This document shows positions 8,289 through 16,960 of a stretch of DNA of 64,000 nucleotides, in pieces. Positions within the stretch are counted from its first letter, which is position 1; the number at the start of each line of letters is the position of its first letter. The notes under the pieces were generated by a model that had not been told where the DNA came from, ran no database searches, and saw only the letters and a list, made by a program, of their open reading frames with translations. The position numbers were made by a program, and so were the translations under genes. The DNA comes from Candidatus Poribacteria bacterium (GTDB lineage: Bacteria; Poribacteria; WGA-4E; WGA-3G): NCBI GenBank assembly GCA_009839745.1, contig VXPE01000110.1:16732-80731 (forward strand). Reading direction: 5' to 3'.

Positions 8289-9557
8289 CTAACTGGGTTG
8301 TGGTGCGGGTCTCTGTGCGAGACCCCGTCCAGCAACCTTATACGCAGCGATAAGTCCAATATAGATAATTGCACAACTAATGCTGGTGCTGATCACAGTG
8401 TCTTCCGGGAAAATGAGTCCCCAGATACCAGTGCCTAAGATGTTAAAGAAGGCGATCGGGATGAAGTATTTCCAGCAGAGATTCATCAGCTGATCTACTC
8501 GCAAGCGCGGCAACGTCCACCTCAACCACATCATCAAGAAAACGAGTGCCATGGATTTGATAACAAAACCGGGGAAGCCGCCGAGGATATCGTAACCCGG
8601 CAAAACACCTTCCCAACCGCCGAGGAATAGTGTTACAGCGATTGCGCTCACAGCGAACATATTCGCGTATTCAGCAATAAAGAAGAGTGCGAAACGCATA
8701 CCGCTATACTCGGTATGGAAACCCGCAACGATTTCGGATTCGGCTTCAGGCAAATCAAACGGTGTTCGGTTTACTTCAGCGATAGAAGAGATAAAGAAGA
8801 TAAAAAATGCGATAAAGGCAAAGGGGGTTCGGAAAATGAGCCAACTGAAAACGCCATTGGATTGACTTGCGACAATCTCTTGCATGCTCAAACTTTCGAC
8901 GAGCATCACAACAGTAAGGATAGAAAGACCGAGCGGAATTTCATAACTGACAATCTGGGCAGCAGAACGGAGCGACCCCAACAGTGACCATTTGCTATTC
9001 GAGGACCAGCCCGCCATAATCACCCCCATAACAATCACAGAGGAGATCGCCATGATATAGAAGATGCCGATATTAAAGTCGCTCACCAATATACCGTCGC
9101 TGAAGGGAATCGCGGCGAAAACAGCAAAAGAGCAGGCAAAAATGATATAGGGTGCAAGCAGGAAAAGAAGTTTATCGCCTTGCGGGGGGATAAAATCTTC
9201 TTTGAAGATGAGTTTCACACCGTCGGCTAACGTTTGCAGTGTTCCCCACGGTCCGACGCGCATGGGACCCGTTCGATTCTGAAAACGTGCAGAGACTTTT
9301 CGCTCGGCGAGCACCAATACCAAGGGGAGTAATGGGACGACTCCAACAAAAACGCCAGCACATGCAAACATGACGAGAACTGTGCCGATCTCCACAGGAA
9401 AATGCGAAGCGACCGCTTCCGGTAATCGCGGAATCACAACGTTCTGTATAAATTCCTCTGCCCAATTGCGTCCATCTTGTAGCCTTAGATTGGGAAAGAA
9501 ATTTTCAGATATATTGAAATATGGGAAACCTGCAAGCATCGCCCTAAAATCCGACAT
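8289..9557 (-). CDS. nuoH: NADH-quinone oxidoreductase subunit H
   Basis: This 422-residue membrane subunit forms part of the quinone-binding site. Visible hallmarks are FQNRTGPMRVGPWGTLQTLA near 90-110, the acidic loop AEVNRTPFDLPEAESEIVAG near 265-285, and EYSGMRFALFFIAEYANM just after. The protein has about 60 residues before the first conserved helix, longer than the E. coli protein. Its C-terminus is Pro-rich. Confidence 0.96.
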   Translation of the reverse strand: MSDFRAMLAGFPYFNISENFFPNLRLQDGRNWAEEFIQNVVIPRLPEAVASHFPVEIGTVLVMFACAGVFVGVVPLLPLVLVLAERKVSARFQNRTGPMRVGPWGTLQTLADGVKLIFKEDFIPPQGDKLLFLLAPYIIFACSFAVFAAIPFSDGILVSDFNIGIFYIMAISSVIVMGVIMAGWSSNSKWSLLGSLRSAAQIVSYEIPLGLSILTVVMLVESLSMQEIVASQSNGVFSWLIFRTPFAFIAFFIFFISSIAEVNRTPFDLPEAESEIVAGFHTEYSGMRFALFFIAEYANMFAVSAIAVTLFLGGWEGVLPGYDILGGFPGFVIKSMALVFLMMWLRWTLPRLRVDQLMNLCWKYFIPIAFFNILGTGIWGLIFPEDTVISTSISCAIIYIGLIAAYKVAGRGLAQRPAPQPS

Positions 9558-9601
9558 CTAACCTCCTTGTTTGATTCGGTCCACTTCGCTATGAAGTGCG
9601 T

Positions 9602-10807
9602 TTACCGGTCCACTTCTCCCATCACAATATCAATACTGCCGATAATCGCGATAATATCTGCGACCATCAAACCGCGACTGAGTTCCTGGAGTGCGCTCAA
9701 AGCACTGAAACAGGGGGAACGTCCCTTGAGACGGACAGGTTTCGGTGTGCCATCACTGACAATGTAGAAGCCGAGTTCACCGCGCGGGGCTTCACTGCGG
9801 AAATAGATTTCACCTTTCGGTGGACGGACGGCTTTTAAATCCGCCATTACTGGACCCTCGGGGAGTCCTTCCGCTAAAATCTGTCGCACAATCCGGACAG
9901 ACTCTTTCATTTCGTCCATGCGTATTTTGTAACGACACCAACAGTCACCGACGACCGCTCCTAATTCTGGAACGTCCACAGCAACAGGCACATCAAAGTC
10001 AAATCTGTCGTAAATAGAGTAAGGTTCGTCTCGGCGCAGATCCCAATCAATACCGGAACCGCGAAGGTTCGGACCCGTTGCGCCGTAGCTGAGTGCCATC
10101 TCTGCTGACATGACAGCGACCCCCGTCGTGCGTTGCGCGAAGATGCTGTTTTTTGTCAGGAGTTCGTTATATTCGTCAATCAACGGTTCAAAGTAGTCTA
10201 AAAACGCTTCGACTTCGTCCAAAAAGTTCTGTTCGGCAATGGAACCCGACTCCATCGGGATGATTTCGGAGACGCCCCCGATGCGGATATAGTTGTAGGT
10301 GAGACGTGCGCCGCATACTTTCTCAAAAAGCAGGAGCAACCGTTCCCGATCCCGGAAGGCGTAAAGAAATGGCGTAAATGCACCGAGGTCCATCCCGTAG
10401 GTCCCGAAGGAGAGGAGATGGCTCGCAATACGATTTAATTCACAGATAAGTACCCGCAGGTATTCCGCCCGTTCCGGCACCTCGAAGTTCTTGGTTTCAT
10501 CCATCTCCAACAATTTCTCAACAGCGAGACAGAACCCCCAATTCTGGTTCATCGCCGCTATATAATCCATTCGGTCGGTAAAGGGAATAATTTGGGGATA
10601 GGAGAGGTTCTCGGAGTGCTTCTCAAAACAGCGATGCAGGTAGCCGATGTGGGGGATTGCTTCCCGAACGACTTCGCCATCCAATTTCAACTCCAGCCGT
10701 AACACGCCGTGTGTACTTGGATGCTGAGGTCCCATGTTAACAACCATTTCATCAGCGAACGGTTTCAATTCTATAATTTTGCTTTCAGTCTGTGGCGTAG
10801 CTTCCAT
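9602..10807 (-). CDS. nuoD: NADH-quinone oxidoreductase subunit D
   Basis: This 401-residue 49-kDa-type subunit helps form the quinone site next to cluster N2. It contains NMGPQHPSTHGVLRLELKLD near residue 30, PHIGYLHRCFEKHSE near 55, and the C-terminal RSPCFSALSALQELSRGLMV. It is separate from NuoC (no CD fusion). It is followed directly by nuoH, so E, F and G, often placed between D and H, are absent. Confidence 0.97.
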   Translation of the reverse strand: MEATPQTESKIIELKPFADEMVVNMGPQHPSTHGVLRLELKLDGEVVREAIPHIGYLHRCFEKHSENLSYPQIIPFTDRMDYIAAMNQNWGFCLAVEKLLEMDETKNFEVPERAEYLRVLICELNRIASHLLSFGTYGMDLGAFTPFLYAFRDRERLLLLFEKVCGARLTYNYIRIGGVSEIIPMESGSIAEQNFLDEVEAFLDYFEPLIDEYNELLTKNSIFAQRTTGVAVMSAEMALSYGATGPNLRGSGIDWDLRRDEPYSIYDRFDFDVPVAVDVPELGAVVGDCWCRYKIRMDEMKESVRIVRQILAEGLPEGPVMADLKAVRPPKGEIYFRSEAPRGELGFYIVSDGTPKPVRLKGRSPCFSALSALQELSRGLMVADIIAIIGSIDIVMGEVDR

Positions 10808-10845
10808 TTTTTAATTTTACCTTGCGGTTAAAGCAGGGCGGTTTG
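10808..10845 (-). repeat. AT-rich leader repeat upstream of nuoD
   Basis: On the plus strand it reads TTTTTAATTTTACCTTGCGG then TTAAAGCAGGG, ending at the nuoD start. Toward nuoD this gives AACCGCAAGGT plus an A/T tract, with AAGG about 11 nt before the ATG. Confidence 0.6.
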
Positions 10846-11036
10846 GTTTACGACTGTCCTTTCTTAAATCCGCTTTCCACTTCGTTCCAAGCTGCGTTTC
10901 TTTTTCTGTTAGGACTTACGCGTTCTCTCGTATTTTTAGACTTTACCAGTATATATGATACCATTTTTGCCGTTCAATGTCAAATCTTGACCTGTTTTTT
11001 CAGAGAAGATTTGTGTCGTAATTTGGCTCCCATTCC

Positions 11037-11185
11037 CAGAGAAAAATGTTACACTAAGTGTAACATTGCAGGCTTAACATTCACGTCCCGTAAACCTACG
11101 TCCTGACTGCGTTCGGAGGCATTTTGAGTGCCGTGCTCCGTTTCGAAAAAATTAAAAAAACATTAAAAGTGTAACATTTTCTCTG
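11037..11185. mobile_element. 149-bp MITE-like inverted-repeat element in the nuoC-nuoD gap
   Basis: The left end CAGAGAAAAATGTTACACT (11037-11055) is repeated inverted at 11168-11185 with one A missing. The left end also lies inside a perfect 10-bp palindrome, AATGTTACAC/GTGTAACATT at 11045-11067. There is no reading frame inside and no clear target duplication. A regulatory reading, with paired operator half-sites, is also possible. The rest of the 409-bp nuoC-nuoD gap holds the leader repeat and a TTAGGACTTACGCG motif near 10911 that matches the end of the MITE at 16961. Confidence 0.5.
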
Positions 11186-11216
11186 TCGCGTCGCACAAAA
11201 CGCAATGTCTCTATAT

Positions 11217-11702
11217 CTAATATGGCACACGCATGCCGCGATAGAATTCAGGCTCCTTGTAGTCCTTACGTAGGGGGTATCCGTCCCAATCATCGGGAAG
11301 CAAGATACGGCGGAGATCGGTGTGTCCCTCAAAGAAGATGCCGTAGAGGTCATAAGCCTCACGTTCGTGCCAATCCGCGGTTTTCCAGATATGCGAGACG
11401 CTTGGAAGGTGTGAATCGGTTTTCGGAACCGTCGCTTTCAGCACGACGCTATGCCGGTGCTGCATGGCATAGAGATGGTAGACAATAGCCAGTTCTTCGT
11501 CCCTGGCACTCAAATCAAGACCACTAAGGCACATCAGGGAATCAAATGCCAATGTGTCGTTTTCGGCGAGATATTGGCACACATCGGCGATTGCTGAGGG
11601 GGCAATGCGAATATTCGGGTCACCAGCGAGTTCGGTGTCAAAACCGAGGACGGCTTCACCGAACTGTTTGGTTAGGACTTCATAGATTTCTTCCGGTTTC
11701 AC
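11217..11702 (-). CDS. nuoC: NADH-quinone oxidoreductase subunit C
   Basis: This 161-residue 30-kDa-type subunit has the family signature HIWKTADWHEREAYDLYGIF followed by GHTDLRRILLPDDWDGYPLR and KDYKEPEFYRGM. A 106-bp gap containing a palindromic repeat separates it from nuoB, and a 409-bp gap separates it from nuoD. Both are unusually long for this operon. Confidence 0.96.
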   Translation of the reverse strand: MKPEEIYEVLTKQFGEAVLGFDTELAGDPNIRIAPSAIADVCQYLAENDTLAFDSLMCLSGLDLSARDEELAIVYHLYAMQHRHSVVLKATVPKTDSHLPSVSHIWKTADWHEREAYDLYGIFFEGHTDLRRILLPDDWDGYPLRKDYKEPEFYRGMRVPY

Positions 11703-11779
11703 GTATATCCTACTCCATGTCGCGATTACAAATCGCTCCTACCGTTGGACACCTGGTCGTTTAGACGGTAGTTTCAGTC

Positions 11780-11810
11780 TTTCGGCGCAGCTTGCAAGCC
11801 GAAACTTGCT
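11780..11810 (-). repeat. Nested palindromic repeat (GCAAG...CTTGC family), copy 1
   Basis: On the minus strand AGCAAGTTTCGGCTTGC is followed by AAGCTGCGCCGAAA. The outer arms TTTCGGC/GCCGAAA pair. In the copy at 31511 the same arms are TTTTGGC/GCCAAAA, a compensated change. It abuts the nuoB stop codon. Confidence 0.6.
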
Positions 11811-12378
11811 ATTCCCTGTCGCCTTCTGGGGCTTCAGTTCCCTCAAGCTCGTACCACTCCGTTTTCGTAAAGAGTCTCTTCAGGAAGGGGACGTGATCGC
11901 GTTTTGCGACGGTCTGGGTTCTAATCTTCTCTTGTAACTTGAGCAGTCCTTCAATAAGTGCTTCCGGGCGCGGTGGGCATCCGGGCACATACACATCAAC
12001 AGGAATAATCCGATCCACGCCTTTGAGGACGTGGTATCCGTGTTGCCAATAGGGGCCGCCGCTGGTCGCACAACTGCCCATCGAAATAACATATTTCGGT
12101 TCCGGCATCTGTTCATAAAGCCGTCGGATCCGAGTTGCCATTTTGAGTGTCACCGTGCCAGAGATGACCATGAGATCGGACTGACGGGGTGTCGCGCGCG
12201 GCACACCTGCCCCGAACCGGTCGAGGTCGTAGTTAGAAGCGGCAGTCGCCATAAATTCAATGGCACAGCAGGCAAGCCCGAACGTCATGGGCCAGAGGGC
12301 GGAGGAGCGTGCCCAGTTGGCGACGGCATCAACCGAGGTGACAATAACATTTTTGTCCAGTTTTTCATCAATTATCAT
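11809..12378 (-). CDS. nuoB: NADH-quinone oxidoreductase subunit B
   Basis: This subunit is 189 residues from the chosen start and carries the N2 4Fe-4S cluster. The ligands are visible in [10 protein letters not shown] (two adjacent Cys), [12 protein letters not shown] and [11 protein letters not shown]. The ATG at 12378 is chosen because GGAGGG lies about 8 nt upstream and the protein then begins [14 protein letters not shown], as usual. The frame is open 28 codons further upstream but overlaps nuoA. The chosen start overlaps the nuoA end by 11 nt, suggesting translational coupling. Confidence 0.97.
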   Translation of the reverse strand: MIIDEKLDKNVIVTSVDAVANWARSSALWPMTFGLACCAIEFMATAASNYDLDRFGAGVPRATPRQSDLMVISGTVTLKMATRIRRLYEQMPEPKYVISMGSCATSGGPYWQHGYHVLKGVDRIIPVDVYVPGCPPRPEALIEGLLKLQEKIRTQTVAKRDHVPFLKRLFTKTEWYELEGTEAPEGDRE

Positions 12379-12778
12379 AACTTTCTTCCCTCCGGACGGA
12401 TTGGACTTCCAACTGCGTGGATCGGATCCATTCCAGATCTCCCTTTGCCCAGACATAAGCAAGCCCGACTAACAGAATGGCGATGAAAACGAGCATCTCC
12501 AAAAATGCGAAGAGCCCGAAGTCGCGAAAGACGACCGCCCACGGGAAAAGAAACACCGTCTCCACGTCAAAGATGAGGAAAATGAGCGCGATGACGTAAA
12601 AGCGGGTGTTAAACTTAATCCGTGTATCACCGATCGGATCTTCGCCGCATTCGTATGGGATATACTTTTCGCCTGAGAATTGTTTCGTATGGAGGAGGCG
12701 AGAGATAGTAAGGTTTAAAACGACAAATAAACAGCCAACAATCAAGAAGATTAGCACATTTGCGAAGTTAAAAAGCAT
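12368..12778 (-). CDS. nuoA: NADH-quinone oxidoreductase subunit A
   Basis: This 136-residue membrane subunit has three helices and the conserved loop [20 protein letters not shown] with its quinone-site Cys, followed by the acidic second helix [16 protein letters not shown]. It is the first gene of the operon. A consensus promoter lies 67 bp upstream. Confidence 0.97.
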   Translation of the reverse strand: MLFNFANVLIFLIVGCLFVVLNLTISRLLHTKQFSGEKYIPYECGEDPIGDTRIKFNTRFYVIALIFLIFDVETVFLFPWAVVFRDFGLFAFLEMLVFIAILLVGLAYVWAKGDLEWIRSTQLEVQSVRREESYDN

Positions 12779-12844
12779 TCTGGGTGATCCTTGAGAATCG
12801 CGATGTCACGTAAACTTTAGGGTGTATGCGTTTCGTTGGTTAAA

Positions 12845-12873
12845 ATTATATATTATTTCGCGCTAATTTGCAA
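12845..12873 (-). promoter_or_regulatory. Sigma-70-type promoter of the nuo operon
   Basis: On the minus strand TTGCAA (12868-12873) and TATAAT (12845-12850) are separated by exactly 17 bp. The predicted start near 12838 gives a leader of about 60 nt before nuoA. Confidence 0.75.
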
Positions 12874-13055
12874 GTAAAATTTTTAAAGGACGCGAGGGCA
12901 TTCTGTTTGGGCATTTCGCAAAGAATTAAGACTAAAGACTTTCCCAAATCCCTATTCTAAAGATTAGGTTTGTAAACTCGTGATGCACCCCATCACGCTT
13001 AAAATCAGAACTATACAAAGAAGTATAAGACAGTTAGATGGTTTCATAGAAAATT

Positions 13056-13832
13056 TTACTCTATCGTTAGTGTGATTTCGTTAGATACAAGCGGTGCCTT
13101 CCCACGCCGCGATTTGACGGGTAAGTAAATGTCCTTCACTTCACCCTTGTGTCTTTCTTCAATAAATTTAATTTGTTCTTGGTAGTAATTGACAGCGTCC
13201 GCCTTTGCGGCTGCTTGAAGATTCGGATCACTCTGAAGCCGTGCGAGATCGCGCTTTAATTCGAGTATCTCGGGGTGATCCTCAATGATAGATTCTCGGT
13301 AAACTTCCAGATCAATCGCGAGTGTTAGGGTGTAAATGCCGGGTTGTAACCGATAGTATCGCTGGATATCTTTCAATGTCAGTTCCTGCTTCATGTCCGC
13401 TTTGAAATCAAACCCGTGGATACATCGGACAGACTTTCCGTCGTGTTTTACATATTTCTGTGGGTTCTCCTGTGTAATTGCGCGCTTCGGTTCGACGATT
13501 TGTCCATTCGCGTCCTTTACAGTTATCCGCGTGAAGGCACCCTTTGTCGCGACACTGAAGAAAGGCACGAGGAGGTCAAATTTGCCGTTCTGAATATTGA
13601 GTTGAAGGGGAATTTCTTCCTGTGCAGCATAATTTGCCTTAGGGGTCGAGAGGTGAAGTTCCGAGAGCGGACGTGATGCTTCCTCCGTCTCTGCAGCGGG
13701 AGCAGGCGTATCGGTTGCGGTTTGCATCGTCTGTAGGTTTCCGAGGCATCCAGCAAAAGTAAAGACAAGCAGAAAGAGGCAAAGCGGCATAAATTTTAGG
13801 ATAATTGGGTTGTCAGGTTTGCAAAACATCAT
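13056..13832 (-). CDS. Predicted lipoprotein of unknown function
   Basis: The N-terminus has a hydrophobic signal and a lipobox (VFTFAGC), predicting lipid attachment at Cys29. The next 30 residues are Thr/Ala/Glu-rich, a linker. The body looks beta-rich, with an immunoglobulin-like pattern in SELHLSTPKANYAAQEEIP and LQPGIYTLTLAIDLE. It is followed by a charged helical stretch near 190-235 (ILELKRDLARLQ, YYQEQIKFIEER) and a final strand VSNEITLTIE. I recognise no family. An internal start at Met15 (MPLCLFLLVF) would give a more typical signal peptide. It lies 18 bp before an enolase-superfamily gene on the same strand. Confidence 0.7.
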   Translation of the reverse strand: MMFCKPDNPIILKFMPLCLFLLVFTFAGCLGNLQTMQTATDTPAPAAETEEASRPLSELHLSTPKANYAAQEEIPLQLNIQNGKFDLLVPFFSVATKGAFTRITVKDANGQIVEPKRAITQENPQKYVKHDGKSVRCIHGFDFKADMKQELTLKDIQRYYRLQPGIYTLTLAIDLEVYRESIIEDHPEILELKRDLARLQSDPNLQAAAKADAVNYYQEQIKFIEERHKGEVKDIYLPVKSRRGKAPLVSNEITLTIE

Positions 13833-13850
13833 TCAGACTCCTGAGATATT

Positions 13851-14930
13851 TTAAAGTGTAATGCCGAGTCCGGTTCGGGAAGGCACGTCAATAAATCCAT
13901 CAACGATTGCTTCGGGTGGATCAATGAGCGTGGCGCGCCAGTCTACTTCTCCCCACGCGTATTCAAGGATTGCGAAGTTCGGGACACTCGCCATGCATTG
14001 CACACTCGCGGCGGTCGCGACAGGACCACTCGGATTGTGGGGTGTTACCATGACGTTTCGTGCAGCAGCAAGCGTCGCAATTTTTTTCAAACCCGTGATC
14101 CCGCCAACATGTTTGACATCCGGTAAAATATAATCAACGTGTGTTTGGGTTAGCAATCGATCAAAATCCGTGAGGGTGCGTAAGCGTTCACCGGTTGCGA
14201 TTGGAATCCCAATGGATTGACTCATATAGGCAAAGGCATCGAGATTGTCCAGGGACACGGCATCCTCAATCCAGAAGAGGTGCAAGTCCTCCAGTTCCTT
14301 TGCGACTTGGATGAGAATACCCGGGTTAAAACGACTGTGGCAATCCACCATGAGATCGATATCCGCACCGATCGCTGCGCGAATTGTGCGAATGCGCTCA
14401 ATTCCCGTGCAGATAGCAGGGGTCAGCGTTCCGCGTGAAACGTTCACAACGGAAACATCGTCGAAGGGTGCACATTTTATGGCGGTAAACCCCTCAGCAA
14501 CGGCGCGCTCGGCGTTGGTAGCAAAACCGAAAGGGGTGCGATCGAGGGTTGCACGGTTGATATTGGCGTAAAGACGGATCTTTTCTCGGCACTTGCCGCC
14601 TAACAATTGATAACTCGGCACATCCAACGCCTTACCTATCAGATCGCACATCGCCTGCTCAATCCCGCTGAGAGCGGTATGGTAGGTGTGGCTTTCAGCG
14701 TCGTGGTAGAAACGTTGGCGAAATGCCTCAAGTTGAAACGGATCCCAACCGATGAGCACAGATCTGAGTGTTTGAATGATATGTTGGATGCTCGCGTCGT
14801 CCCTACCGTGGGAAGCCTCGCCAACACCGACTGTGCCGTCATCGGCATGGACTTTGACGAAGACCCAATTGCCGCGGTGGTTTACCTGAACGATCTCGGT
14901 CTCTATGTTTGTGATTTTTAGTGTGGGCAT
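13851..14930 (-). CDS. Mandelate racemase/muconate lactonizing enzyme-type dehydratase
   Basis: This 359-residue enolase-superfamily protein probably dehydrates an acid sugar. The N-terminal capping domain (about 1-120) is followed by the barrel with metal ligands in LMVDCHSRF (Asp), FWIEDAVSLDN (Glu) and ATGERLRT (Glu). The KCAPFDDVS segment near 165 aligns with the catalytic Lys region. The C-terminal MVTPHNPSGPV gives the His seen in the galactonate or rhamnonate dehydratase groups. The substrate cannot be fixed from sequence alone. The ThuA gene upstream on the same strand fits carbohydrate metabolism. Confidence 0.85.
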   Translation of the reverse strand: MPTLKITNIETEIVQVNHRGNWVFVKVHADDGTVGVGEASHGRDDASIQHIIQTLRSVLIGWDPFQLEAFRQRFYHDAESHTYHTALSGIEQAMCDLIGKALDVPSYQLLGGKCREKIRLYANINRATLDRTPFGFATNAERAVAEGFTAIKCAPFDDVSVVNVSRGTLTPAICTGIERIRTIRAAIGADIDLMVDCHSRFNPGILIQVAKELEDLHLFWIEDAVSLDNLDAFAYMSQSIGIPIATGERLRTLTDFDRLLTQTHVDYILPDVKHVGGITGLKKIATLAAARNVMVTPHNPSGPVATAASVQCMASVPNFAILEYAWGEVDWRATLIDPPEAIVDGFIDVPSRTGLGITL

Positions 14931-14951
14931 TTAGATTTAAGGTAGTGGAGT

Positions 14952-14973
14952 GGCGAGGCATGAATGCCTCGCC
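14952..14973. repeat. Short palindrome followed by CTTACAG
   Basis: GGCGAGGCAT/ATGCCTCGCC with a 2-nt loop is followed by TTACAG. Similar hairpins followed by CTAC or CTTAC occur at 329, 19801, 37037 and 61880 with different stems, a dispersed intergenic class in this genome. Confidence 0.55.
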
Positions 14974-15024
14974 TTACAGAATTTTAGGTGTAACTTGCAG
15001 GTTTCCAAGATTGACTATACAAAA

Positions 15025-15672
15025 CTACGATGCTGCTGCCCATTTCACGCCTTGGGTGAGAAACTTCTGCATTCCGACGCGCTCGAAGGTTCCGGGTCCG
15101 TGTCCTAACGTGGTGTAAAAGACGCGTCCAGAACCGTAAGACCGCACCCATGCCATCGGGTGTGCCTTACCGAACCATTCAGCAGATGCCAGCACGTGAA
15201 TATGGGGATCGTGGGCGGAGATATAGATTTCATCTTCCACATCAAAATCTTCGACGCCTTGGGTCGTGGGATGTTCGCTATCCTCAATATGGACAGTAAA
15301 CGTTGAGCCGGGCGGATGCCAATTGGAAGCACCCCCGATGAGGTCCATTGCTTGACCACTGATCCACCACGCGGTCCCGTGAATGCCGACTAACCCTTTG
15401 CCGCTATTGACAAATTGGAACAAACCCTCTTCTTCAGCAGGCGCTAAATCGGAGACACGGGCGACGGAACCGTCCGCTTGGCGTTCTGTCCGCGTGAAGC
15501 CGGTGCCAAAGACACACGCATCGTAGGTATTTAACGCCTCGGATGCTAAAACCTCTTTATCGTCAGTTAACGTCGCTGAAATATTAGCATCGTCGGAGAG
15601 GAAATCGTGAATGATGCTGGCACTTGCACTGAAACCGTGGTTTTCACCTGATAACACGAGAATTTTCGACAT
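15025..15672 (-). CDS. ThuA-like domain protein
   Basis: This 215-residue protein has the glutamine-amidotransferase-like fold of the ThuA family. It begins KILVLSGENHGF, then shows CVFGTGFTRTERQ near 70, FVNSGKGLVGIHGTAWW near 108, and FDVEDEIYISAHDPHIHVL near 155. Members are linked to sugar metabolism, but their reaction is not well defined. The start at 15672 is preceded by GGAGG at good distance (TTGGAGGCTCTC). A 10-codon upstream extension is unlikely. Confidence 0.85.
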   Translation of the reverse strand: MSKILVLSGENHGFSASASIIHDFLSDDANISATLTDDKEVLASEALNTYDACVFGTGFTRTERQADGSVARVSDLAPAEEEGLFQFVNSGKGLVGIHGTAWWISGQAMDLIGGASNWHPPGSTFTVHIEDSEHPTTQGVEDFDVEDEIYISAHDPHIHVLASAEWFGKAHPMAWVRSYGSGRVFYTTLGHGPGTFERVGMQKFLTQGVKWAAAS

Positions 15673-15682
15673 GAGAGCCTCC

Positions 15683-15729
15683 AATGTAAAGCAAAGACAC
15701 ATTGCGTCTTAAGAGCACACACAATTTGG
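15683..15729 (+). repeat. Dispersed repeat, partner of 20548-20591
   Basis: AATGTAAAGCAAAGACA and the following CTTAAGAGCAC...CAATTTGG match the copy at 20548 at most positions in the same orientation. In the other copy the core is a perfect 10-bp palindrome, which has decayed here. Confidence 0.5.
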
Positions 15730-15858
15730 AAACGGCACTGAATCCGCCGCTTACGATGAAAAATCGAATGCAAGAACTGCAATTTGTGGAGATAGTTTAA
15801 TTGAAAATCAAAATTGTGTCAAATCAATTCTCAGAAAATTTACCCCTCACAAAAAATC

Positions 15859-15887
15859 TTGAACTTTATTAGTGCCTCGTGTATAAT
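15859..15887 (+). promoter_or_regulatory. Sigma-70-type promoter for the alpha-CTD protein
   Basis: TTGAAC and TATAAT are separated by 17 bp. The start site would be near 15894, about 33 nt before the gene. Confidence 0.7.
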
Positions 15888-15926
15888 CTGTAGAAATCTG
15901 ATATTCCGATTACATGGAGATAGCAC

Positions 15927-16709
15927 ATGAAAATGCCCAAACTCGTCGTTGGATACTTACTGGATGACGAAGTGTTCGTCAAATCTTTTACGATCCCAGA
16001 ATCTCACGATTGGATCAAGTGGTTAGCGAACGAGGAACTTGCTCAGTTTTTTGGGGAATTATTTGAATTGATGATCCAAATTTCAGAGGAAAAGGAGGAT
16101 AGTGAAACGCTTCGGACTTTTCTCGACTTTTGGCATGAAATTGCCTTAAGTTGGCGCGAAATAGCGTTAGGTGAAGAAGACTCCGAGATACTTGAAAAAG
16201 CTAGCGAGACACTCGGAACTATTGTCACCAATTGGAACGAGGCTATCTTAAAAGGACAAGACCCGGAGATGCTTTTGAATTCTCTCGCCGGTTTACTCGG
16301 AAAAGCCATGATCGATTCTGAACGGGATGTTTTGTCAGATATTTTGGGGGCAGAACAGGAATTGGATGCGCCTTGGATAGATATCATTGAGGTGCAACAG
16401 GAACCCAGATTAACGACTCGCAAGACTTACGTTGAACCGGAGCCTGTGGCTGATGTAACAGAAGAACAACGGGATGCCTACTTAGCTGAAACTATCTATG
16501 AACTTGGACTCTCTACTCGAGCCCAAAGCTGCCTTGAAAGGGAAAATATCCGAACCGTCCAAGAACTCATCGCAAAAGAGGAATGGGACCTTCTGGAATA
16601 CAAAGGGCTCGGAGAAGGGACGCTCAACGAAATCAGAAACCGACTCGCTTCTAAGGGGCTCTACCTGGGAATGGATTTGGATAACATAGATGACGAGGAA
16701 GAGTTTTAA
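15927..16709 (+). CDS. Protein with RNA polymerase alpha C-terminal (alpha-CTD) domain
   Basis: The last 70 residues (about 190-255) match the alpha-CTD helix-hairpin-helix fold: IYELGLSTRAQSCLERENI, RTVQELIAKEEWDLLEYKG, then LGEGTLNEIRNRLASKGLYL. In RpoA this domain binds UP-element DNA and activators. Here it is joined to an unrelated N-terminus of about 180 residues. That part is acidic and helical (EALGEEDSEILEKASETL-like heptads) and holds no polymerase assembly domain, so this is not RpoA. It has its own promoter and a GGAGA site. It may be a DNA-binding or polymerase-interacting accessory factor; this is inference. Confidence 0.75.
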   Translation: MKMPKLVVGYLLDDEVFVKSFTIPESHDWIKWLANEELAQFFGELFELMIQISEEKEDSETLRTFLDFWHEIALSWREIALGEEDSEILEKASETLGTIVTNWNEAILKGQDPEMLLNSLAGLLGKAMIDSERDVLSDILGAEQELDAPWIDIIEVQQEPRLTTRKTYVEPEPVADVTEEQRDAYLAETIYELGLSTRAQSCLERENIRTVQELIAKEEWDLLEYKGLGEGTLNEIRNRLASKGLYLGMDLDNIDDEEEF

Positions 16710-16836
16710 CATCTGAACAGCGGCCCGGGGTGAAAAACGTTTCAACGATTTTGCCGGTCTCGGTGACCATCAGATGGACTTTCAGACCACAGTTAGGTCC
16801 ATGGGGGGCTCCTTTTGGTTTTTGGGATAAAAACAC
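16705..16836 (-). pseudogene. Transposase remnant (DDE type, IS982-like)
   Basis: The minus-strand frame encodes CGLKVHLMVTETGKIVETFF followed by TPGRCSDVKT. This resembles the stretch around the second catalytic Asp in IS982/IS4-like transposases. Only about 40 residues remain. The remnant runs into the end of the alpha-CTD gene on the other strand, so both termini are lost. Confidence 0.5.
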
Positions 16837-16851
16837 TATAAAGGAGATCCC

Positions 16852-16944
16852 ATGGATTTACAACTCATTACTAACCGGCAACTTGGGTTAATATACGAAG
16901 AACCAAGTAAACCAATGCCCGTTGAGGATCCTTGGACAAAGTAG
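16852..16944 (+). CDS. Possible 30-residue peptide
   Basis: The ATG is preceded by AAGGAG at good spacing, and the product is MDLQLITNRQLGLIYEEPSK plus ten residues. No family is recognised. It lies between a transposase remnant and a MITE-like element, so it may itself be a leftover N-terminus. Confidence 0.3.
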   Translation: MDLQLITNRQLGLIYEEPSKPMPVEDPWTK

Positions 16945-16960
16945 ATAATTGATTACTACA

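Noticed and set aside
15927..16709. RpoA itself
   Set aside because: Only the C-terminal domain matches; the assembly domain and the ribosomal-protein operon context are missing.
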